This document shows positions 5,584 to 11,842 of a stretch of 11,842 nt of DNA, piece after piece. The notes below the pieces were generated by a model. It did no database searches. It had not been told where the DNA came from and saw nothing but the letters and a program-made list of their open reading frames with translations. Position 1 is the first letter of the stretch. Each line of letters begins with the position of its first letter. The DNA is from Oscillospiraceae bacterium (GTDB lineage: Bacteria; Bacillota; Clostridia; Oscillospirales; Acutalibacteraceae), in assembly GCA_029013165.1 (NCBI GenBank), contig JAQXMV010000153.1:1-11842 (forward strand), written 5' to 3'. The position numbers and the translations under genes were made by a program.

Positions 5584-6579
5584 ATGACCGTATCCATGAA
5601 TCTCGGTAAGGACTCCTATGATATCGTGATTGAGCGCGGAGCCCTCGGGAAGATCGAGGATTATATCGACCTCGGCAAGGGCAAGGCGCTGATCGTGACA
5701 GACAGCGGTGTGCCGGCAGAGTATGCTAAAACCGTTGCCGACAGACTGTCAGGCAGTGTCTTTACCTTTGAACAGGGCGAAAAAAGTAAAAATTTCGACA
5801 CATACAAGGCAATATGCGAAAAGCTCCTGGAGCTGTCTTTCACCCGTTCCGACGCGGTCATCGCCGTCGGCGGCGGTGTATGCGGTGATATGGCGGGCTT
5901 CGCCGCCGCTACCTATATGAGGGGCATTGCTTTCTATAATATACCCACCACGGTTTTGTCTCAGGTGGATTCCTCCATCGGCGGAAAAACCGCCATTGAT
6001 CTCGGTAAAATCAAAAACATCGTCGGCGCTTTTTATCAGCCGAAAAAAGTTATCATTGATCCGGATGTTCTGGCCACGCTGCCGGAAAGGCAGATCAAAA
6101 ACGGTCTTGCCGAAAGCATCAAAATGGGTCTTTGCTTTGACCCGGAGCTATTCGGGCTCTTTGAAAAAGCAGACTATCTCGACCACATTGAAAAAATCAT
6201 CGAGGCTTCTCTGAAAGTGAAGCGTTATGTTGTCGAGCAGGACGAAAAAGAAATAGGACTTCGCAAGGTGCTGAATTTCGGCCACACCATCGGCCATGCT
6301 ATTGAGGCTTCGGTGCCCTTCGGTGAGCTTTATCACGGGGAATGTGTCGCCTTAGGTATGATTCCCATGTGCGGCGAAAGCGTCAGACCGCGGCTGGTGG
6401 CGGCGCTGAAAAATGTGGGTCTCCCCATCAGCTTCGACTATGACCGGGAAAAAATATACAGTGCCCTGTGCCACGACAAGAAATCTGTCGGAAAAACAGT
6501 CACCGCTGTCAGATGTAATGAGGTCGGCTCTTTTGTCTTTGAGCAGACCACGCCCAAAAAACTGATCAAATTAATATAA
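5584..6579 (+). CDS. aroB: 3-dehydroquinate synthase
   Basis: Converts DAHP to 3-dehydroquinate, the second shikimate-pathway step, using NAD+ and a divalent metal. The NAD-binding GGGVCGDMAGFAAATYMRGI and the PTTVLSQVDSSIGGKTAID segment are intact. The metal ligands are Glu177 (LAESIKMG), His234 (NFGHTIGHAIE) and His251 (LYHGECVALGM). At 331 residues it is about 20-30 shorter than common bacterial AroB (around 350-360), with the shortening mostly in loops and termini and no catalytic motif lost. Its stop codon overlaps the ribosome binding site of aroC, suggesting coupled translation. No fusion to AroK, unlike some bacteria; here the kinase is fused to AroE instead. Confidence 0.97.
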   Translation: MTVSMNLGKDSYDIVIERGALGKIEDYIDLGKGKALIVTDSGVPAEYAKTVADRLSGSVFTFEQGEKSKNFDTYKAICEKLLELSFTRSDAVIAVGGGVCGDMAGFAAATYMRGIAFYNIPTTVLSQVDSSIGGKTAIDLGKIKNIVGAFYQPKKVIIDPDVLATLPERQIKNGLAESIKMGLCFDPELFGLFEKADYLDHIEKIIEASLKVKRYVVEQDEKEIGLRKVLNFGHTIGHAIEASVPFGELYHGECVALGMIPMCGESVRPRLVAALKNVGLPISFDYDREKIYSALCHDKKSVGKTVTAVRCNEVGSFVFEQTTPKKLIKLI

Positions 6580-6592
6580 GGAAGTATTGAGA

Positions 6593-7684
6593 ATGAAAAA
6601 CACATTCGGCAATTCCGTTTCCCTCACACTTTTCGGTGAAAGCCACGGAAACGCCATTGGTTGCGTCCTTGACGGCATGGCTCCCGGTGTGGCCGTGGAC
6701 GAGGCATTTATCGCCGCTCAGATGTCGCGGCGCAAGGGTATAGCCTCCGTCTCGACGCCGCGAAAAGAGGGAGACGAAGTCAGAATTGTAAGCGGCGTTT
6801 TTCAGGGGAAAACCACGGGAACGCCTATATGTATGATGATAGAGAACACCACGCAAAGAAGCAATGATTACGAGCGTACCCGTTTTCTGGCAAGACCCGG
6901 TCATGCGGATTATACCGCCCAGTGCAAATACGGCGGCTATCAGGACTACCGCGGCGGCGGACACTTCTCAGGCAGAATCACCGCCCCTCTTGTCGCCGCC
7001 GGAGCCATAGCCCTCACTGCACTGAAAAGCAAAGGCATTTCGGTCGGCACCCATATCGCGAAATGTGCCGGCGTGAAAGACAGAGATTTTTCCTCTTACG
7101 GCGACGATATCCGCGCTCTTTCCGAAAAAGATATGCCCGTACTCAGCGACGAGGCCTATGAGCAGATGCTCACGGCCATCAAGGCCGCCCGCGATGAGGG
7201 CGACAGCGTCGGCGGTGTGCTCACCACGGCTGTGGTGGGGATTCCGGCAGGTGTGGGAGAGCCTTGGTTTGACACGGTGGAAAGTATGCTTGCCCACGGA
7301 CTTTTCAGTATCCCCGCCGTCAAGGGCGTGGAATTCGGTATGGGCTTTGCTATGAGCGAGCTGCGTGGCAGCAGGGCTAATGATCCTCTCATAATGGAGC
7401 AGGGCAAAGTCATGACCGCCAGCAACCATAACGGCGGCATTAACGGCGGCATTACCAACGGTATGCCCATCGTTTTTTCCACCTGCATCAAGCCTACGCC
7501 GTCCATATTTAAGCCCCAGCAGACCGTTGATTTCAGCAAAATGGAAAACGCCGAGATCCGAATCAAGGGCAGACATGATCCGGCAATTATACACCGTGCC
7601 GCCGTGGTGGTGGACAGCATCACCGCGCTGACATTGTGCGATCTTCTGGCACAGCATTTCGGCACGGATTACCTGAGAGGATGA
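6593..7684 (+). CDS. aroC: Chorismate synthase
   Basis: Converts EPSP to chorismate, the last common step, with reduced FMN. The 363-residue length is typical. Signature stretches are GESHGNAIG (catalytic His18), RPGHADYTAQCKYG (His104), the long conserved GGGHFSGRITAPLVAAGAIA, MTASNHNGGINGGITNGMPI, and GRHDPAIIHRAAVVVDSI with Asp329. All three residues implicated in acid-base chemistry in the family are present. ATG at 6593 is preferred over a TTG at 6587: AAGGAA (6578-6583) lies 9 bases from the ATG but only 3 from the TTG. The 3' end overlaps the next reading frame (ATGA at 7681-7684). The reductant for FMN is not encoded here. Confidence 0.98.
   Translation: MKNTFGNSVSLTLFGESHGNAIGCVLDGMAPGVAVDEAFIAAQMSRRKGIASVSTPRKEGDEVRIVSGVFQGKTTGTPICMMIENTTQRSNDYERTRFLARPGHADYTAQCKYGGYQDYRGGGHFSGRITAPLVAAGAIALTALKSKGISVGTHIAKCAGVKDRDFSSYGDDIRALSEKDMPVLSDEAYEQMLTAIKAARDEGDSVGGVLTTAVVGIPAGVGEPWFDTVESMLAHGLFSIPAVKGVEFGMGFAMSELRGSRANDPLIMEQGKVMTASNHNGGINGGITNGMPIVFSTCIKPTPSIFKPQQTVDFSKMENAEIRIKGRHDPAIIHRAAVVVDSITALTLCDLLAQHFGTDYLRG
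7675..7680 (+). promoter_or_regulatory. Ribosome binding site that decides the aroE-aroK start
   Basis: GAGAGG directly abuts an ATG at 7681 and lies 9 bases before an in-frame ATG at 7690. The spacing favours 7690, whose product begins MRFGLIGEKLGHSFSKE, matching where shikimate dehydrogenases normally start. The 7681 start would add only MKK. Confidence 0.7.
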
Positions 7685-7689
7685 AAAAA

Positions 7690-8913
7690 ATGCGCTTCGG
7701 TCTTATCGGAGAAAAATTAGGTCACAGCTTTTCCAAAGAGATTCACGAATCCATGGGGAAATATGAATATCACCTGTGGGAAGTGCCAAAGGACGAGTTG
7801 GATTCTTTCATGAAAAAAGCCGATTTTGACGGCATCAATGTGACGATTCCTTATAAGCAGGCGGTCATTCCCTATCTCGATGAGATAGACGACGCCGCTA
7901 AGGCCATCGGTGCCGTCAATACTGTTGTCAGGCGCGGCGATAAGCTCTGCGGCTATAACACGGATTTCGGCGGCATGAAAATGCTCATTGAACGCTGCGG
8001 TTTTGACTACAGCGGAAAAAAGGTGCTGATTCTCGGCAGCGGCGGAACCTCGAAAACCGCCTGCGCCGTTGCCAAAAGTCTCGGCGCGGCCGAGGTGATC
8101 ACCGTCAGCCGCGGCGGCTGTGTGCATTATGAGAATGTTCTTTCTCTTCACGGCGACGCCGATTATATCATCAACACAACGCCGGTGGGTATGTACCCGA
8201 ACAACGGCGTTTCGGCCGTGGAAGTGGCAGACTTCCCGTCCCTGCAGGGTGTGACGGATGTGGTGTATAATCCGCTGAAAACCAAGCTGTGTCTCGACTG
8301 TGAGAGACATAATATAAAAGGCGAGGGCGGTCTGTATATGCTCGTTGCCCAGGCAGTGCTGGCTTATGAAATATTCACCGAAAGCAAGTTAGACGCTTTT
8401 CGCGTCACTGATGAGATCTACCGTCAGATCAAAAAAGACAAACAGAACATTGTCCTCATCGGTATGCCCGGCAGCGGAAAATCAACCATCGGCAAAGCTC
8501 TTGCCAAAAAACTGGGCAGAGCCTTTATTGACACCGATGATATGATCACGGAAAAGCATGGTGTCATTGCCGAGCTCTTTGACCGCTTCGGAGAAGCCTA
8601 TTTCCGCGACCGGGAAAGCGAAGCCGTGTCCGAGGCCGGCAAAGGCAGCGGTACCGTCATTGCCACCGGAGGCGGCGCCGTCCTGCGCCGTGAAAATATT
8701 GACGCACTGCGGCAAAACGGCATGATCTTTTTCCTGAACCGTCCCCTTGAGGATATTCGTCCCACAGAAGACCGACCTCTTGCACGGGACAGAGAGGCAC
8801 TGAAAAAGCGCTTTGAGGAACGATATGCCATTTATTCCGCAGCGGCGGACGAGGAAATATTGGTTACCGGCAAGGTGGCAAACAGCGTCAATCAAATTAT
8901 GGAGTGCTTATAA
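7690..8913 (+). CDS. aroE-aroK: Shikimate dehydrogenase - shikimate kinase fusion
   Basis: One 407-residue frame encodes two consecutive shikimate-pathway enzymes. Residues 1 to about 245 are AroE (3-dehydroshikimate to shikimate). Substrate serines Ser13/Ser15 lie in GHSFSKE, catalytic Lys56 in NVTIPYK, and Asp92 in GYNTDFGG. The dinucleotide loop is LGSGGTSKTA (115-124), followed by VSRGG, whose Arg suggests NADP; Gln221 is in VAQAVLAYEIF. Residues about 251-407 are AroK (shikimate to shikimate 3-phosphate). It has Walker A GMPGSGKST (258-266), Asp281/Asp283 in IDTDD, Arg306/Glu309 in YFRDRE, Gly327-329 in TGGGA, lid Arg362 in EDRPLA, and Arg378. A lysine-rich joint (RQIKKDKQN) links them. 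There is no frameshift or stop at the join. The start overlaps the end of aroC; aroQ follows after 3 bases. Confidence 0.95.
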   Translation: MRFGLIGEKLGHSFSKEIHESMGKYEYHLWEVPKDELDSFMKKADFDGINVTIPYKQAVIPYLDEIDDAAKAIGAVNTVVRRGDKLCGYNTDFGGMKMLIERCGFDYSGKKVLILGSGGTSKTACAVAKSLGAAEVITVSRGGCVHYENVLSLHGDADYIINTTPVGMYPNNGVSAVEVADFPSLQGVTDVVYNPLKTKLCLDCERHNIKGEGGLYMLVAQAVLAYEIFTESKLDAFRVTDEIYRQIKKDKQNIVLIGMPGSGKSTIGKALAKKLGRAFIDTDDMITEKHGVIAELFDRFGEAYFRDRESEAVSEAGKGSGTVIATGGGAVLRRENIDALRQNGMIFFLNRPLEDIRPTEDRPLARDREALKKRFEERYAIYSAAADEEILVTGKVANSVNQIMECL

Positions 8914-8916
8914 ACA

Positions 8917-9345
8917 ATGAAAATACTGATTCTTAACGGACCGAATCTCAATATGCTGGGTATTCGGGAGCCGGAGCATTACGGTAGAGAAACCTATGAT
9001 GATTTAGTGAAAAAAATCGAAAGCTACTGCCGGGAAAAAGGCGTAGACTGCGAGTGCTATCAGTCCAATCACGAGGGCTGTCTCGTGGATAAGATTCAGC
9101 AGGCCTACGGCAATACCGACGGCATCGTGATCAATCCCGGCGCCTACACCCACACCAGCGTGGCGATCCTCGACGCAGTCAAGGCCGTCTCGATCCCGAC
9201 GGTGGAGGTGCATATCTCCAAGGTCGAGGACAGGGAGGATTTCCGCCAGATCAGCTATATCCGTCTGGCGGCGAAAAAGACCATCACCGGTCTTGGTACC
9301 GACGGATATCTTCGCGCGATTGATTGCCTCATGGAAGAGAAGTGA
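8917..9345 (+). CDS. aroQ: Type II 3-dehydroquinate dehydratase
   Basis: Dehydrates 3-dehydroquinate to 3-dehydroshikimate (third pathway step). At 142 residues it matches the small dodecameric type II family. Present are NGPNLNMLGIREP (Asn10, Arg17), catalytic Tyr22 in EHYGRET, NPGAYTHTS (Asn73, His79), catalytic His99 in EVHISK, and Arg106/Arg110 in REDFR. The usual HxSN segment reads HISK here (Lys102 in place of Asn); nearby catalytic residues are unchanged. GGAG (8901-8904) is 12 bases from the ATG, slightly long, and the gene begins 3 bases after the previous stop, so coupling is likely. aroA starts 4 bases after its stop. Confidence 0.97.
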   Translation: MKILILNGPNLNMLGIREPEHYGRETYDDLVKKIESYCREKGVDCECYQSNHEGCLVDKIQQAYGNTDGIVINPGAYTHTSVAILDAVKAVSIPTVEVHISKVEDREDFRQISYIRLAAKKTITGLGTDGYLRAIDCLMEEK

Positions 9346-9349
9346 AGCC

Positions 9350-10558
9350 ATGACAGTTGAAATAATCCGATCACAAGCAAAGGGCTGCGTTTCTGCACCG
9401 CCGTCGAAAAGTATGGCTCACCGGTGCCTGATCTGTGCCGGACTGGCGAAAGGTGAAAGCCGCATTTCCCATGTCAGCTATTCGCAGGATATTCTGGCGA
9501 CCCTCGACTGTCTGCAGGAAATGGGAGCGACCTTTGAAAAAGGAGATGACTTCGTCATCATAAAAGGGGCTTCGCCCAAGGCCGCCGCAGGCAAGGTCTA
9601 TCCCTGCCGGGAAAGCGGCAGTACCCTACGCTTTTTTCTGCCGCTGTTGCTTCTCAGTGACGGGGAAAAGACTATGACGGGTTACGGCCGGCTCATGGAA
9701 AGGCCCCTTAGCGTATATGAGAAGATTTGCCGGGAAAGCGGCATAGTCCTCGAAAGGGGAGAGGGCTTCATTCGGCTCGGCACGGGTCTTCGCGGCGGCG
9801 TCTATGAGGTTGCCGGCAATATCAGCAGCCAGTTCATCACGGGACTACTCCTGGCACTTTCCCTCTGTGAGGAAAAAAGTGAGCTGACAATCATTCCGCC
9901 CATCGAAAGCAGAAGCTACATTGACATGACCTTGCAAGCCATGGAAAAGTTTTCCGTTAAGCTGCAATGGCAGGGCAACACCCTATCCATTCCCGGAAAC
10001 AGCGAATATTGCGCTCGGGATATCACTGTCGAGGGAGATTATTCCAACGCCGCTTTTTTAGAGGCCTTTAACCTTTTAGGTGGAGAGGTCAGCGTCAGCG
10101 GACTGGATGAGGATTCACTTCAGGGCGATAAAATTTACAGAGATTACTTTTCTCAGATTGCTTCGGGTTCACCTACACTTGATGTGGGCAACTGTCCGGA
10201 TCTTGCGCCGATACTCATGACGGCCATGGCCTTCTGTCACGGAGGCAGACTGATGAACACGGCAAGGCTGAAGATTAAGGAAAGCGACCGCGGTGAAGTG
10301 ATGGCCCGGGAGCTGAGAAAGTTCGGCGGCAGGATAGCCGTGAATGAAAACGAGATTATTGTGGAGGACAGACCCTTGCATCAACCGCAGGAAATCCTCG
10401 AATCCCATAACGATCACCGAATTGCCATGAGTCTGGCTGTTCTCGGCAGTGCTTACGGCGGAAGAATCAGGGGCGCGGAAGCGGTGCAAAAGAGCTATCC
10501 GGACTTTTTTGAGAAGATAGGCAAACTCGGTGTGGAGGTTAAGCAATATGACGATTAA
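9350..10558 (+). CDS. aroA: 3-phosphoshikimate 1-carboxyvinyltransferase (EPSP synthase)
   Basis: Joins PEP to shikimate 3-phosphate, giving EPSP. The 402-residue product is slightly short for the family (about 420-450) but carries both half-domains. Landmarks: PPSKSMAHR (Lys20, Ser21, Arg25); SGSTLR (Gly90, Arg94), the counterpart of NAGTAMR in E. coli; GRLMERPLSVY; DYSNAAF; catalytic Asp284 in CPDLAPILMT; Glu311 and Arg314 in KESDRG; and SHNDHRIAMSLAV. The SGSTLR form is the Gram-positive-like version. The start at 9350 is chosen because GGAAGAG (9333-9339) lies about 10 bases upstream and the protein then begins at the usual family N-terminus (VEIIRS). A longer in-frame start at 9293 would lie inside aroQ. 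The last 11 bases overlap tyrA. Confidence 0.97.
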   Translation: MTVEIIRSQAKGCVSAPPSKSMAHRCLICAGLAKGESRISHVSYSQDILATLDCLQEMGATFEKGDDFVIIKGASPKAAAGKVYPCRESGSTLRFFLPLLLLSDGEKTMTGYGRLMERPLSVYEKICRESGIVLERGEGFIRLGTGLRGGVYEVAGNISSQFITGLLLALSLCEEKSELTIIPPIESRSYIDMTLQAMEKFSVKLQWQGNTLSIPGNSEYCARDITVEGDYSNAAFLEAFNLLGGEVSVSGLDEDSLQGDKIYRDYFSQIASGSPTLDVGNCPDLAPILMTAMAFCHGGRLMNTARLKIKESDRGEVMARELRKFGGRIAVNENEIIVEDRPLHQPQEILESHNDHRIAMSLAVLGSAYGGRIRGAEAVQKSYPDFFEKIGKLGVEVKQYDD

Positions 10559-11402
10559 TAAAAATACAAAATTTCTTCTTGTGGGTCTCGGCCTCATCGG
10601 CGGCAGTTACGCCAGGGGACTGACGGAAAAGGGCTATTATGTGGAAGCGCTGACCCGAAAAGATAAGGACTGCCGCTATGCGCTTGAGCACGAAATGGTG
10701 AAGAAATGCAAAAGCGGAATCGACGAAGAGATGATCCGAAATGCCGATATCATCATTTTCGCCCTCTATCCCGACACCTTTATCAAGTGGATCGAGGAAA
10801 ACGGCCATCTGATCAAGCCGGGAACGGTCATCACCGATGTCACCGGCGTCAAGGGCTGCATCGTGGAAAAAATACAGAATATGCTACCGCCTATGGTCGA
10901 GTTTATTTCGGCTCACCCCATGGCCGGTAAAGAGGTTTACGGCATCGAAAACAGTGACGAGAGAATCTTTTACGGCGCGAACTATATTGTCGTGCCCACT
11001 CAGCGGAACACCCAGGAGGGCATCGAGGCCTGCAAGCGTATCGGCGAGATCCTCGGCTTCGGCAGAATCAGCGAGCTCTCTCCCGAGGCTCACGATGAAA
11101 TGATCGGCTTTGTTTCTCAGCTCACCCACTGCATCGCCGTCAGCCTGATGAACTGCTATGAGCATGAGAGACTGGAAAAATATACCGGTGACTCTTTCCG
11201 TGATCTGACCAGGATCGCGAAAATCAACGAAGAAATGTGGAGTGAGCTGTTCCTGATGAATAAGCAGGCTCTGCTGGAACAAATGGAGCTTTTTGAGGGT
11301 GCCTTTAACCGGCTTCATGACTGCCTGAAAAATGACGACAAAGAAGGCATGAAAGAAATGATGCGGATTTCTACACAGCGCAGAAAAATATTTGATATTT
11401 AA
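10548..11402 (+). CDS. tyrA: Prephenate (or arogenate) dehydrogenase
   Basis: Oxidatively decarboxylates prephenate to 4-hydroxyphenylpyruvate for tyrosine. The 284-residue protein has the N-terminal Rossmann motif GLGLIGGS (13-20), DVTGVKG, SAHPMAGKEVYG with His123, and SQLTHCIAV with His194. The helical dimer domain continues with DSFRDLTRIAKINEEMW. No fused chorismate mutase or ACT domain is present, so tyrosine feedback must act elsewhere if it exists. The second beta strand ends EALTRKDK with Thr-Arg rather than an acidic residue, which hints at NADP preference; this is inference. The gene starts inside aroA (11-base overlap) with a good GGAGG (10534-10538) 9 bases upstream, so both coupled and independent initiation are possible. 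Arogenate specificity cannot be excluded. Confidence 0.95.
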   Translation: MTINKNTKFLLVGLGLIGGSYARGLTEKGYYVEALTRKDKDCRYALEHEMVKKCKSGIDEEMIRNADIIIFALYPDTFIKWIEENGHLIKPGTVITDVTGVKGCIVEKIQNMLPPMVEFISAHPMAGKEVYGIENSDERIFYGANYIVVPTQRNTQEGIEACKRIGEILGFGRISELSPEAHDEMIGFVSQLTHCIAVSLMNCYEHERLEKYTGDSFRDLTRIAKINEEMWSELFLMNKQALLEQMELFEGAFNRLHDCLKNDDKEGMKEMMRISTQRRKIFDI

Positions 11403-11419
11403 TTTTGGAGGAAGATAAA

Positions 11420-11842
11420 ATGAATATGGATTTTGTATGCAAACTGCCGATTCCCAAGGTCATCAAGGAGGAATATCCTCTGACAGAGGCGGCACAGCAG
11501 CTGAAAAAGAAAAGGGACGAAGAAATCAGAGCCATCTTTGAGGGTAAAGTCAGAAAGCTGATCCTTGTCATCGGTCCCTGCTCTGCCGACAATGAGGACA
11601 GCGTCATGGATTATATTTCCCGTCTTGTTCCCGTTCAGGAAAAGGTGCAGGATAAGATTCTGATTATCCCCAGAATTTATACCAATAAGCCCAGAACCAC
11701 GGGAGACGGTTATAAGGGTATGCTCCATCAGCCGGATCCCAACGGAGCCGCCGATCTGATCAAGGGTATCGTCGCCATCAGAAAGCTCCACATGAGGGCC
11801 ATGAATGAAACCGGTTTTTCCTGCGCCGATGAGATGCTCTAT
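11420..11842 (+). CDS. aroF: Type I DAHP synthase (3-deoxy-7-phosphoheptulonate synthase), N-terminal part
   Basis: Condenses erythrose 4-phosphate with PEP, the first and committed shikimate step. Only the first 141 residues lie in the window; the frame is open to the right edge. The metal ligand Cys54 is in IGPCSADNED. The PEP/phosphate-binding stretch from Arg85 to Lys99 includes RIYTNKPRTTGDGYKG (Arg85, Lys90, Arg92, Thr93, Lys99). An N-terminal extension of about 45 residues precedes the barrel, as in the E. coli AroF/AroG/AroH class, where it helps effector sensing; which amino acid regulates this one cannot be told. GGAGGAAG (11407-11414) precedes the ATG. The pathway's first enzyme is therefore encoded after the other steps in this operon. 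The symbol is the generic choice; aroG or aroH are equally possible. Confidence 0.93.
   Translation, partial: MNMDFVCKLPIPKVIKEEYPLTEAAQQLKKKRDEEIRAIFEGKVRKLILVIGPCSADNEDSVMDYISRLVPVQEKVQDKILIIPRIYTNKPRTTGDGYKGMLHQPDPNGAADLIKGIVAIRKLHMRAMNETGFSCADEMLY

Noticed and set aside
6968..7657. Two overlapping long minus-strand frames inside aroC (up to 229 codons)
   Set aside because: Their composition is low-complexity and His/Arg-rich, as expected from the complement of aroC codons, whose own motifs are unambiguous.
7636..7689. Upstream extension of aroE-aroK by 18 codons into aroC
   Set aside because: The extension has no family match and the ribosome site GAGAGG fits ATG at 7690.

Overview
The window looks like a chromosomal segment of a low-to-mid-GC Gram-positive anaerobe, most likely class Clostridia (Oscillospiraceae/Ruminococcaceae-like). 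This is inferred from strong AGGAGG-type ribosome binding sites, consensus sigma-A promoters (TTGACC-17-TATAAT), hairpin-plus-T terminators, and the Firmicute style of the proteins: a clostridial P-protein, a type II dehydroquinase, an XRE regulator with a membrane tail, and a hemolysin III family protein. No phage, CRISPR, tRNA or rRNA is recognisable, and there is no intact mobile element.

Layout. Positions 1-377 carry no credible gene. They hold a tight run of hairpins ending in a strong rho-independent terminator (159-185), which ends something encoded to the left of the window. After it comes a short array of GTAG-containing repeats at about 20-bp spacing; the last repeat supplies the -35 of the probable promoter of the next gene. 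Positions 378-1037 (+) encode a seven-helix hemolysin III/PAQR-family membrane protein. A long perfect hairpin (1099-1136) sits at the convergent junction and looks like a bidirectional terminator. On the minus strand, 2861 down to 1149 is a compact operon: upp (uracil phosphoribosyltransferase), rnhA (ribonuclease HI) and an XRE regulator with four predicted membrane helices, read from a clear promoter at 2901-2928.

The divergent intergenic region (2929-3265) contains two tandem rightward promoters and several operator-like repeats. They drive the main feature: a plus-strand operon from 3266 to beyond the right edge. Its order is a class I/II aminotransferase, pheA (chorismate mutase-prephenate dehydratase-ACT), aroB, aroC, an aroE-aroK fusion, aroQ, aroA, tyrA and a type I DAHP synthase (cut by the window end). 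Gaps are at most 32 bases and several genes overlap.

Together these encode every step from erythrose 4-phosphate plus phosphoenolpyruvate to chorismate (DAHP synthase, AroB, AroQ, AroE, AroA and AroC, with AroK for the kinase step). They also cover the branches through prephenate to phenylpyruvate (PheA) and 4-hydroxyphenylpyruvate (TyrA), and a probable final transamination. No tryptophan branch gene is present. I did not find a radically new system. The best second looks are the AroE-AroK fusion, the altered phenylalanine-sensing motifs in PheA, the unexplained dual-promoter leader, and the structured repeats at the left edge.
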